From positions 1 to 17,773 of the forward strand of contig CACYBJ010000285.1 in the NCBI GenBank assembly GCA_902772565.1: a DNA stretch of 17,773 nucleotides, written 5' to 3'. The first letter of the stretch is position 1, and each line of letters begins with the position of its first letter. The position numbers were made by a program, and so were the translations under genes. Shown in pieces: positions 6,769 through 13,632 of the stretch. The notes under the pieces were generated by a model. That model searched no databases. It was not told the origin of the DNA and was given only the letters and a program-made list of their open reading frames with translations. This stretch comes from an uncultured Lachnospiraceae bacterium. Its GTDB lineage: Bacteria > Bacillota > Clostridia > Lachnospirales > Lachnospiraceae.

Positions 6769-8034
6769 TTATTTATTGTCGCTGCCGCCGGCGTTCTCAC
6801 TGTTTCCGCCGCCATGATTTCTGTTTCTGTTGCGGTTTCGTCTTCTGTCACGGTTTCTGTTATGGCCGCCGTGATGTTTTCCTTCTTCGCGGTTTCCGTC
6901 ATCACTGCGGTTTTCGTCGTCACCGCGGTTTTCATCGCTTCTGTTTTCATCTCCGCGATTTTTTTCACCTCGGTTTCTGTCACCATGGTGTCTTCCGCCT
7001 TCACGACGGTTCTTTCCGTGATCGTTTCTCTTTTGATTTCTTTCCTGCTCGCCTGCCGCAGCTTCGGCCGCTTCTTCCACAGGAATTCCTTCTTCGGCAA
7101 ATGCCTCAGCGATTTCTTCGTCTTCATCGTCATCGGAAGGTCTCACGAACTTCTTAAACTTAAGCTCGTCGGCATCATATTCCCTGATTTCCTTTGCATC
7201 CTCATCGGAAGAAGAAGTATCTTTAATGGCCACCTTAACCTTCTGCTTAAGAACGGAGATTTCCACAACATCTCCCTCTTCGCCTTCTGGTGTGAGCGCC
7301 TTTTCGCCCGGTCTCGGAAGTCTGGCATTAAGGTACTCATAGGTATCCTGCTCATACTTAAGACAGCACATGAGTCTGCCGCAGCTTCCGCTGATTTTTG
7401 TAGGATTAAGAGACAGATTCTGCTCCTTGGCCATCTTTACTGAAACCGGCATAAATCCGTTAAGGTAGGTTGCACAGCAAAGTTCTCTTCCGCATATGCC
7501 GATGCCGCCCAAAAGTTTTGTTTCGTCTCTGACACCTATCTGCCTTAATTCAATTCTTGTGCGGAATATGGCTGCCAGATCCTTTACCAGTTCTCTGAAG
7601 TCTACTCTTCCGTCAGCGGTAAAGTAGAAAAGAAGTTTGTTTCCGTCAAAGGTGTATTCGCAGTCCACAACCTTCATTTCAAGGCCGTGCTTTTCGCATT
7701 TTTCAACGCAAATGGCAAGCGCCTCTTTTTCTTTTCTGAGGTTGTTTTCGAAAACTTCCTTATCTTTTTTATCGGCAATTCTGAGAATGTCTTTTAAGGG
7801 AGATACTATACTCTCCTCCGCAACTTTTCTCTGACCGTAGACCACGTGACCAAGTTCCATTCCGCGTACGGTTTCGACGATTACGTCATCTCCGGTCTGA
7901 ACCGGAAGTCCCGCCGGTGAAAAATAGTAAACCTTTCCGCGCTGTCTGAAACGTATACCGATAATGGTTACTTTTTTATTATCTGAAACCGGTGTTTCGG
8001 TGTTGTTGTTTGTTATTTCCTTGTTTTCTTCCAT
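6769..8034 (-). CDS. ricT: RicT/YaaT (PSP1-domain) protein with Arg/Asn/Asp-rich tail
   Basis: RicT works with RicA and RicF in an iron-sulfur complex that supports RNase Y-dependent mRNA maturation in Bacillus, and it affects sporulation and competence. The PSP1 domain begins soon after the start with VTIIGIRFRQRGKVYYF. The conserved cysteines are visible in GICGRELCC and GSCGRLMCCLKYE. I chose the ATG at 8034 (421 residues) because family conservation begins about 20 residues later. The frame is open to a TTG at 8109, but that extension is not family-like. No strong ribosome site marks 8034. The last 91 residues (6772-7044) are a disordered tail rich in Arg, Asn, Asp, Gly and His. The yabA gene found beside yaaT in Bacillus is absent here. 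Confidence 0.92.
   Translation of the reverse strand: MEENKEITNNNTETPVSDNKKVTIIGIRFRQRGKVYYFSPAGLPVQTGDDVIVETVRGMELGHVVYGQRKVAEESIVSPLKDILRIADKKDKEVFENNLRKEKEALAICVEKCEKHGLEMKVVDCEYTFDGNKLLFYFTADGRVDFRELVKDLAAIFRTRIELRQIGVRDETKLLGGIGICGRELCCATYLNGFMPVSVKMAKEQNLSLNPTKISGSCGRLMCCLKYEQDTYEYLNARLPRPGEKALTPEGEEGDVVEISVLKQKVKVAIKDTSSSDEDAKEIREYDADELKFKKFVRPSDDDEDEEIAEAFAEEGIPVEEAAEAAAGEQERNQKRNDHGKNRREGGRHHGDRNRGEKNRGDENRSDENRGDDENRSDDGNREEGKHHGGHNRNRDRRRNRNRNRNHGGGNSENAGGSDNK
6772..7044 (-). repeat. Low-complexity tail of RicT with NR-DE-NR repeats
   Basis: The 91 C-terminal residues contain repeated short units such as GDENRSDENRGDDENR, then a basic NRNRDRRRNRNRNRN segment. The DNA is a degenerate tandem array around 6820-6980 on the plus strand, with recurring CGGTTTTC and CGCGG blocks. 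It is in frame and ends in a normal stop. The pattern resembles RNA-binding disordered tails. Confidence 0.8.
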
Positions 8035-8125
8035 CTGTAAACTTTCACAGGCATCTGCCCTTTGATGATGCGCCTGTATCATCACCAAAGTGTTTGAAAA
8101 CCCTTTCAAACCGCTAAACTGTGTG
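8035..8125 (-). promoter_or_regulatory. Structured 91-nt spacer between holB and ricT
   Basis: Read on the minus strand, an 8-bp perfect hairpin (GTTTGAAA/TTTCAAAC, plus 8092-8111) is followed by two competing structures. GATGAT pairs with ATCATC around the loop ACAGGCGC. The ACAGGC of that loop can instead pair with GCCTGT just upstream of the ricT ATG. No U-tract is present, so this is not a terminator. It may be an RNA leader element or pseudoknot. The spacer also contains one copy of the GGCAGATGC word (8051-8059). Confidence 0.35.
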
Positions 8126-9103
8126 CTATAGGCTCAGCAGAAAATCCTCTGCCGCACTTTCAAGATTTACATTGGCCTTTATTCTGGCCTTGAAATCCTC
8201 TTTCAAATCAAGCATCCTTGCAAGTTCTCTGTATTCCTTGCGTTCCGCCTGACCCTTTTCGTAGTCCGTTTCATTACGCAGCAGGCATCTGCCCGTGCGT
8301 CCCGTGGACTTTATGAGAAGAACATCTCTTATCCATATTTCAAAAAGATTCAGGAAGAAATCGACTTCATCCTTGTTCTTTGCCCAGCTTTTTGCCGTAT
8401 CAATAACAGTGGCCGTATCCAGCCTTTCCAGTTTTCTAAGTATCCGTAGCCCGTCTTCCAGTTTTTTCTGGAAATCGTCATCATCTATCCAGCGATAGGC
8501 TTTGCCGGGGCATCCGCCGGCACATGCTGCCACAGATGCTGCAAGATAGTCCGGAACCTTCTTTTCCCTGACCAGAAAGTCGATTACGTCTTTTTGCTGT
8601 ACTTCGCCGAAATTAAGGGTGATGGCTCTGGATCTTATGGTTTCCAGGAAGGCATCCGCATTCTCCGTAAGAAGAATGATTATTCCGTACTCCGGCGGCT
8701 CCTCGAAGGTTTTAAGAAGAGCATTCTGAGCGGCGGAATTCATTTTCTCAGCCTCGTCCACTATAAAGATCTTATATTCGCTTTCATAGGGCTTAATGCC
8801 CATGGGGCTTACTATCTGACTGCGGACATCCTCTACGGATATGGCCTGTTTTTCGTGTGTGACACGAAACAGGTCCGGGGAGTTGCCGGAATCCACCTGT
8901 TTGCAGGAGCGGCACTGACCGCAGGGCTTTTCCCCTTCGCCGGTGCACATCAGGCTCTTCACAAAGATATCTGCCATGGTGCGCTTCCCGATTCCTGCCC
9001 CGCCGTTAAAAATATAGGCATGTCCCGGCTTATTCTTTTTTACGGCGTCACGCAGGTATTCTTTAATACGGTCATGACCTATTATTTCATTCCAGTTTCT
9101 CAT
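8126..9103 (-). CDS. holB: DNA polymerase III, delta' subunit
   Basis: Delta' is a subunit of the clamp loader that places the sliding clamp on DNA. The 325-residue protein has the AAA+ layout: a P-loop-like GGAGIGKRT (34-42), a zinc site C53-C61-C64-C67, the DEAE Walker B-like block (116-119), and ENADAFLETIRSRA (147-160) at the sensor 1 region. The clamp-loader SRC motif reads SRA here, so the usual Cys is lost; the Arg is kept. It lies between a guanylate-kinase-like gene and ricT, matching the holB-yaaT order of Bacillus. The ATG has no strong ribosome site and starts 40 nt after the upstream gene. Confidence 0.94.
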   Translation of the reverse strand: MRNWNEIIGHDRIKEYLRDAVKKNKPGHAYIFNGGAGIGKRTMADIFVKSLMCTGEGEKPCGQCRSCKQVDSGNSPDLFRVTHEKQAISVEDVRSQIVSPMGIKPYESEYKIFIVDEAEKMNSAAQNALLKTFEEPPEYGIIILLTENADAFLETIRSRAITLNFGEVQQKDVIDFLVREKKVPDYLAASVAACAGGCPGKAYRWIDDDDFQKKLEDGLRILRKLERLDTATVIDTAKSWAKNKDEVDFFLNLFEIWIRDVLLIKSTGRTGRCLLRNETDYEKGQAERKEYRELARMLDLKEDFKARIKANVNLESAAEDFLLSL

Positions 9104-9143
9104 GGGTTATCCACTTTCGTAAGCTTAATGCAAGCTTTTCAGC

Positions 9144-9746
9144 TTACCCGTTCTGTTTGGCTATTTCCTTTTTGATATACTCTACGATTTCGTAAACACA
9201 TTCGTCATAGTTATCGTTTAAGAAGCTTCCTGTTATTCCCAGTTCTTTAAGCCTTTCGGGAGAAAAGTCCTGTTCATCTGCCAGATATCTTCTGCATACT
9301 TCCGAGTAATTGGGCTCGGCCTGCTTCTCTTCCCTTTTTATTGAACGGCGGAGTCTGTCGGCATCTGCCGAAACAATATAGATCGGACGGATAACATCGT
9401 TTCCGTAATAGTCCCTAAGGGCTGCATATGCCTCGGGAGTGACTATCATAATGCTGTCCCGGGCACCGGTGTCTATCTGACCGTCGTCGCAGGTAAAATA
9501 GTACCAGTCGCCCTTCATGGTGTGGTAGCATCTGCTTTCCACCACCTTGCCGGCCGCCTTCAGTTTTTCCATCTCGGAGACAGATACGAAGTTGTATTCA
9601 ACACCGTTCTTTTCGTTCTCTCTGATAGGTCTTGTTGTATATGTAACCACGGGAACAAGCTCATCTCTCAGTTCCGCAAGCACCGACTTGTAAATATGGT
9701 CCTTGCCTGTGGCGCTTTTTCCCATGACCAGAAAAATATTCCCCAT
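9144..9746 (-). CDS. Guanylate-kinase-like P-loop protein
   Basis: The 200-residue length fits guanylate kinase, which converts GMP to GDP with ATP. The lid and GMP-binding region TTRPIRENEKNGVEYNFV matches the family pattern TTR-P-E--G--Y-FV. The P-loop is G9-KSATG-K15-D16, with Asp where canonical Gmk has Ser or Thr. The middle reads SRCYHTMKGDWYYFT, unlike E. coli Gmk. It is therefore a divergent paralogue, and the true substrate is uncertain. A housekeeping gmk may exist elsewhere. It starts 11 nt after ilvA with an AAAGG site and precedes holB, the position held by thymidylate kinase (tmk) in Bacillus. Confidence 0.8.
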   Translation of the reverse strand: MGNIFLVMGKSATGKDHIYKSVLAELRDELVPVVTYTTRPIRENEKNGVEYNFVSVSEMEKLKAAGKVVESRCYHTMKGDWYYFTCDDGQIDTGARDSIMIVTPEAYAALRDYYGNDVIRPIYIVSADADRLRRSIKREEKQAEPNYSEVCRRYLADEQDFSPERLKELGITGSFLNDNYDECVYEIVEYIKKEIAKQNG

Positions 9747-9757
9747 TTTCTATACCT

Positions 9758-10969
9758 TTATAAAAGCGTACGTACTACCTTGGGTCTGTATCCGCTCTTT
9801 TCAAGTGCATCCATTATTTTGTTCTTATGGTCGGTTCCGAAGGTTTCAAGAGTGATGCGGAGTTCCACCGCAGCATTTCTGTTGGTTGTTACAAACTGAT
9901 TATGCTCCAGTTTGATAACGTTGCCCTGCTCTTTTGCGATTACTTCGGATACCTTAACCAGCTCGCCCGGTTTGTCCGGAAGAAGTACCGAAACAGTAAA
10001 GATTCTGTCGCGGAAGATCAGTCCCTGCTGAACCACGGAAGACATGGTAATGATATCCATGTTTCCGCCGGAAAGAATGGAAACAACTCTCTTGTCCTTG
10101 CAGTCAAGATGCTTAAGAGCAGCCACCGTAAGAAGACCGGAGTTTTCCACTATCATCTTGTGATTTTCCACCATGTCAAGGAAGGCAACAATGAGTTCGT
10201 CGTCCTCGACGGTTATAACCTGGTCTATGTTCTTCTGAAGATAAGGGAACACCTTGCTTCCCGGAGTCTTAACAGCAGTACCGTCGGCAATGGTATTGAC
10301 CGAAGGAAGTGTGGTAACCTTGCCGTTTTCAAGGGAGGCCTTAAGACAGCTTGCTCCCGCCGGTTCTACGGCAATGACCTTGATCTTCGGATTAAGCATT
10401 TTGGCAAGGGTGGAAACACCTGTTGCCAGACCGCCGCCGCCTACAGGTACCAGGATGTACTCCACCAAAGGAAGTTCTTTGAAGATTTCCATAGCGATGG
10501 AGCCCTGTCCGGTGGCCACCGCCTCATCATCGAAAGGATGAATAAAGGTGTAGCCGTGCTCAGCGGCAAGTTCCGCTGCCTTTGCGGCTGCATCGTCGTA
10601 TACGTCTCCGTAAAGAACCACTTCGGCTCCGTAGCTCTTGGTTCTGTTAACCTTTATGAGAGGAGTGGATGTAGGCATAACAATAACTGCCTTTACGCCG
10701 TAGCATTTTGCGGCATATGCCACGCCCTGAGCATGATTTCCGGCAGATGCGGTAATCAGTCCCTTGGCTCTTTCCTCCTCTGTAAGAGTGCTAATCTTGT
10801 AATAGGCTCCTCTTACTTTGTATGCGCCTGTAAACTGCATATTCTCAGGCTTAAGATATACTTTATTACCCGACAGTTCGCTGAAATAAGGCGAATACAT
10901 AAGGGATGTGTTTTGTGTGACCTCTTTTACTTTTTCGGAGGCTTCTTCAAATTTATCAAGTGTCAACAT
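9758..10969 (-). CDS. ilvA: Threonine ammonia-lyase with C-terminal ACT domain
   Basis: The enzyme uses pyridoxal phosphate to convert threonine to 2-oxobutanoate and ammonia, the entry to isoleucine synthesis or threonine breakdown. The PLP lysine is K51 in FTGAYKVRGA. The substrate and cofactor loops SAGNHAQG (75-82) and GGGG (177-180) are present. An ACT domain follows from about residue 323 (VSVLLPDKPGELVKV), as in the 400-residue TdcB/IlvA forms with a single ACT. Biosynthetic and catabolic types cannot be told apart from sequence alone; no other branched-chain genes lie nearby. A GGAAGG (10978-10983) 8 nt before the ATG fixes the start. The upstream patatin-like gene is 34 nt away. Confidence 0.94.
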   Translation of the reverse strand: MLTLDKFEEASEKVKEVTQNTSLMYSPYFSELSGNKVYLKPENMQFTGAYKVRGAYYKISTLTEEERAKGLITASAGNHAQGVAYAAKCYGVKAVIVMPTSTPLIKVNRTKSYGAEVVLYGDVYDDAAAKAAELAAEHGYTFIHPFDDEAVATGQGSIAMEIFKELPLVEYILVPVGGGGLATGVSTLAKMLNPKIKVIAVEPAGASCLKASLENGKVTTLPSVNTIADGTAVKTPGSKVFPYLQKNIDQVITVEDDELIVAFLDMVENHKMIVENSGLLTVAALKHLDCKDKRVVSILSGGNMDIITMSSVVQQGLIFRDRIFTVSVLLPDKPGELVKVSEVIAKEQGNVIKLEHNQFVTTNRNAAVELRITLETFGTDHKNKIMDALEKSGYRPKVVRTLL

Positions 10970-11003
10970 TGCTTTTGCCTTCCTGAATTACACTTCTTAA
11001 AAA

Positions 11004-11858
11004 TCAATCCTCAAGAAATTTCCTGATTGCATCAAGCATTTCAGTGCCTTTCTTACGTCCGATGTTATATACTCTCTCAAGTTCCTCGGGATCCTTTTCG
11101 ATTCGTCCGATGGAAAGAGGAATGTCCGGTGCTATAATGAGCGCTGCTCCTGCGCCGGCTCTTTCACGTATGTACTCATAGTTGAGATTGTAATTCTCGT
11201 GACGATGCTTCATGGCATCCACAAGTTCGGGATAATCCGCATACTTCTTTGCAATTACCGGCATTGCCTTTGTAGGCTTCTTCATGTATCCGATGGGCTG
11301 AGTCAGAACCACAATGTTCTTTTCGTATCCGATGCCCTCGAAAAACTCAAGAGGCACCGCATCGCTTATACCGCCGTCCAGATACTTGTCCCCGTCGATT
11401 TCCACAATGTTCGAAAACAGAGGCATGGAGGCAGATGCTCTGAACCACTGCAGATCCGCATCTCCCCTGTCATCGGAAGCTTCGCACTTATGATATACCG
11501 GGTCGCCGGATTCTATGTCCGTAGCCACTACCCAGAACTCCGTAGAATTCCCGTAGAAAGTATCCCAATCGAAAACATCATATACACTTGGGAGTTCCTT
11601 ATAACAGAAACTGCCGAAATAATCCCCTGTCTTGATCAGGGACTTGAAACTGCCGTACCTTGGGTCCCTGCTAAACTTTTTGTTATAGCGAAGAGCCCTT
11701 CCGGCCTGCTTGGATACATAATTGCATCCGAAGGTTGCACCGGCAGATACACCGATTGCACCGTCGAGATTTATATCATTCTCAAGAAGGACATCAATTA
11801 CGCCGCATGTAAACATACCGCGCATTGCGCCTCCTTCCATTACCAATCCTTTTTTCAT
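11004..11858 (-). CDS. Patatin-like phospholipase/esterase (YjjU/RssA-type)
   Basis: Patatin-family serine hydrolases use a Ser-Asp dyad on acyl-lipid esters. All elements are present in this 284-residue cytosolic protein: oxyanion loop EGGAMRG (8-14), nucleophile elbow G36-V-S38-A-G40, and D161-G-G for the catalytic Asp. The FRASASMPLFS block (139-149) is typical of the bacterial YjjU-like group. There is no signal peptide. I prefer the ATG at 11858 over the GTG just before it, because AAAGGAG lies 7 nt upstream. It sits between folD and ilvA with no terminator between, probably in one transcript. The substrate is unknown. Confidence 0.9.
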   Translation of the reverse strand: MKKGLVMEGGAMRGMFTCGVIDVLLENDINLDGAIGVSAGATFGCNYVSKQAGRALRYNKKFSRDPRYGSFKSLIKTGDYFGSFCYKELPSVYDVFDWDTFYGNSTEFWVVATDIESGDPVYHKCEASDDRGDADLQWFRASASMPLFSNIVEIDGDKYLDGGISDAVPLEFFEGIGYEKNIVVLTQPIGYMKKPTKAMPVIAKKYADYPELVDAMKHRHENYNLNYEYIRERAGAGAALIIAPDIPLSIGRIEKDPEELERVYNIGRKKGTEMLDAIRKFLED

Positions 11859-11930
11859 CACCCGTCTCCTTTACTCCCTCTTTTTGTACTAAACCACAAA
11901 ACGCAAAACCTTTCGGCAGATGCGTCGTGA

Positions 11931-12782
11931 TTACGGATTCATTTTCCCTGCTGCATCAACCACATGTGAGAGAAGCACCGAAGTGGTAACTCCGCCTACA
12001 CCGCCGGGTACGGGAGTAATGGCACCAACCAAAGGCTCAACGGCGGCAAAGTCCACATCGCCGCACATGTTTCCTTCATCATCCACATTTATACCTACAT
12101 CGATAACAGTCTGTCCTTCGGAAACGAAGTCTGCGCCGACGGTCTTGGCATGTCCTGCCGCAACGATTACTATATCGGCCTTTTTAGAGATTTCCTGCAT
12201 GTTAACAGTCTTTGTATGGCAGATGGTAACGGTGGCATTTTCTTTCATGCACATCATTGCCACAGGCTTTCCGACTACAAGTGAACGGCCGATAACCGTT
12301 ACATTTTTACCCTTAAGATCATAGCCGTAGAATTTGAGGATTTCCATGCACGCCTGAGGTGTACAGGGAGGATAGCCTCTGTCCTTACCCGTAAATACCG
12401 CACCGATGGAAGCCTCTGTCATGCAGTCCACGTCCTTGGCCGGATCAAGGGCATTTTCGATTCTTTCGGCATCAAGGCCCTTAGGAAGCGGTCTGAAAAG
12501 AAGCACGCCGTGGATATTCTTATCGTTGTTTACTTCATCGATTACTTTAAGAACGTCGTCGGTAGCAGCATCTGCCGGAAGAAGATATTTCTTGTATTCA
12601 ACGCCCAGTTTTTCACAACGCTTAACAGCGCCGTTTTCATAGGCTATGTCGCTGGAATTCTCACCAACTCTTATAATACCGAGAGTAGGATTAACTCCCT
12701 TTCCTTTTAACATTTCAACATCGGAGATGATTCCGTCATTTATGTGTTGTGTTACATTTTTTCCAAGTAATAATTCAGCCAT
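11931..12782 (-). CDS. folD: FolD-family methylenetetrahydrofolate dehydrogenase lacking cyclohydrolase residues
   Basis: FolD normally oxidises 5,10-methylene-THF to methenyl-THF with NADP and hydrolyses that to 10-formyl-THF. The fold and length (283) are standard. The NADP loop GRSLVVGKP (165-173), KDVD at 116-119 and the C-terminal TPVPGGVGGVT are clear. The cyclohydrolase residues are altered: the YVxxK motif reads Y48-E-N-G-A52, so the lysine is Ala, and the VQLPLP motif reads L-F96-R-P-L-P, so the glutamine is Phe. By known mutant data on the human enzyme, loss of this Lys removes cyclohydrolase but can spare dehydrogenase activity. The gene follows fchA by 86 nt, which could supply the missing step. 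An AGG 7 nt before the ATG supports the start. Confidence 0.92.
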   Translation of the reverse strand: MAELLLGKNVTQHINDGIISDVEMLKGKGVNPTLGIIRVGENSSDIAYENGAVKRCEKLGVEYKKYLLPADAATDDVLKVIDEVNNDKNIHGVLLFRPLPKGLDAERIENALDPAKDVDCMTEASIGAVFTGKDRGYPPCTPQACMEILKFYGYDLKGKNVTVIGRSLVVGKPVAMMCMKENATVTICHTKTVNMQEISKKADIVIVAAGHAKTVGADFVSEGQTVIDVGINVDDEGNMCGDVDFAAVEPLVGAITPVPGGVGGVTTSVLLSHVVDAAGKMNP

Positions 12783-12868
12783 TTAGCAACCTGCTTTCTT
12801 GTTCGGTTATTTGTAATATGTATGTGTATGCGTTTCCGCCGTCATTTCCGTACGGAACTATGATACTG

Positions 12869-13498
12869 CTATGAAACCGCATCCTTTACGGACAGGAAGA
12901 TTTCTTCGGCCTTCTTTCCGTAAGTGTTCATCATGTCATTTGCCTTGTTATTAAACTCTTCGGCAAGAGCTCTGTCCTCCATGGCCTTTGTGTTGATAAA
13001 CACATTAAGGGATGCTCCGAAAAGGGCGGAACGAAGTGCAATTGCAGCCACACCCGCGTCGGACACGGCAAGTCTCGATCCCTTGGCTGCAAACTCTTCG
13101 ACTATATCTATTGCGTCGCAAACAGTTTCCATGATTCTAAGGGGTGCTTCGCTGGCAATCCTTAAGGCAGATGCCATAACTTCGGCCCTCTTGGCCTTTT
13201 CTTCATCTGTTTCCTTCGGAAGAGAATAGGCTGCGGCAAGAGGTGCAAAACACTTGGCGTCTTCATCGATCTGAGCCTGGAACTTTTCCATTAAAACCGC
13301 TGACTTAGCCATCAGTTCCTTTATTTCGTCTTCAACGTCGGCATACTTCTTTTTGCCGACTGTAAGAGAGCCGACCATGTTTCCGAGAGCAATTCCCACG
13401 GACGCTATAAGGGCAGATGCTCCGCCGCCTCCGGGTACCGGCTCCTTTGATGAAAGTACGTCTATAAAATCCTTTATGGTCATTTCATTATATGACAT
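12869..13498 (-). CDS. fchA: Methenyltetrahydrofolate cyclohydrolase FchA (cyclodeaminase/FTCD-C family)
   Basis: The 209-residue helical protein belongs to the FTCD C-terminal family. In acetogenic and purinolytic Clostridia, FchA of this family hydrolyses methenyl-THF to 10-formyl-THF. The nucleotide/folate loop VPGGGGASAL (21-30) and GNMVGSLTVGKKKY (39-52) are typical. I chose the ATG at 13498 because GGAGG (13508-13512) lies 9 nt upstream; an ATG at 13504 would be too close at 3 nt. It is first in the gene run, right after an extended -10 promoter and a leader hairpin. With the neighbouring folD lacking cyclohydrolase residues, this protein is the likely cyclohydrolase partner. Stand-alone formimino-THF cyclodeaminase is the main alternative. 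Confidence 0.88.
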   Translation of the reverse strand: MSYNEMTIKDFIDVLSSKEPVPGGGGASALIASVGIALGNMVGSLTVGKKKYADVEDEIKELMAKSAVLMEKFQAQIDEDAKCFAPLAAAYSLPKETDEEKAKRAEVMASALRIASEAPLRIMETVCDAIDIVEEFAAKGSRLAVSDAGVAAIALRSALFGASLNVFINTKAMEDRALAEEFNNKANDMMNTYGKKAEEIFLSVKDAVS

Positions 13499-13507
13499 TG
13501 GCATATT

Positions 13508-13512
13508 CCTCC
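13508..13512 (-). promoter_or_regulatory. Ribosome binding site that fixes the fchA start
   Basis: GGAGG on the minus strand is 9 nt from the ATG at 13498 and only 3 nt from the ATG at 13504, so the downstream start is preferred. Confidence 0.75.
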
Positions 13513-13518
13513 AAAACC

Positions 13519-13539
13519 GCCCTGTATGCGTTTCAGGGC
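13519..13539 (-). promoter_or_regulatory. Leader hairpin upstream of fchA
   Basis: In the minus transcript GCCCTG pairs with CAGGGC around a 9-nt loop, directly followed by GGTTTTGG and the ribosome site. A six-pair stem with four U could be a weak attenuator or a 5' stabilising hairpin. There is no sign of a larger conserved riboswitch in the roughly 52-nt leader. Confidence 0.4.
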
Positions 13540-13556
13540 ATAAAAATACAGAGTGT

Positions 13557-13586
13557 ATTATATCACAAAGTAGGATGCTTAAGCAA
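13557..13586 (-). promoter_or_regulatory. Extended -10 promoter of the fchA-folD gene run
   Basis: On the minus strand TGA-TATAAT is a perfect -10 with a TGn extension (plus 13557-13565). TTGCTT (13581-13586) lies 18 nt upstream as -35. Predicted start near 13550. The -35 lies inside the U-rich tail of the preceding terminator. Confidence 0.75.
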
Positions 13587-13632
13587 CAAAACATGAAGGA
13601 ACGCGGGTTACTTCACACCGCATTCCTTCATG
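13583..13632 (-). terminator. Terminator overlapping the end of the metallopeptidase gene
   Basis: CATGAAGGAATGCGG pairs with CCGCGTTCCTTCATG (plus 13618-13632 and 13592-13606): 15 pairs with one G-U, 11-nt loop containing the stop codon, then TTTTGTTG. The left arm is coding sequence for the last residues of the protein. Confidence 0.85.

Noticed and set aside
6820..6980. CRISPR-like short repeats
   Set aside because: The repeats are irregular, in frame with ricT and encode its NR/DE-rich tail. There are no constant repeats with unique spacers.
6036..7157. Long open frame on the plus strand opposite trmN6 and the ricT tail
   Set aside because: It spans two real minus-strand genes, and the Phe/His/Arg-rich part is just the complement of the repetitive ricT tail.
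10988..11002. Possible promoter before ilvA (TTGAGG-16-TGTAAT on the minus strand)
   Set aside because: The match is moderate and would place the start almost on the ribosome site; no terminator precedes ilvA, so co-transcription is simpler.
9827..11026. Long open frame on the plus strand opposite ilvA
   Set aside because: It is antisense to a clear threonine ammonia-lyase, has no ribosome site, and its Cys/Lys/Asn-rich product has no domain-like pattern. It is a by-product of codon bias in ilvA.
12846..12857. Palindrome TTCCGTACGGAA between fchA and folD
   Set aside because: A 12-bp perfect palindrome is expected a few times by chance in a window of this size. There is no promoter next to it and no second copy.
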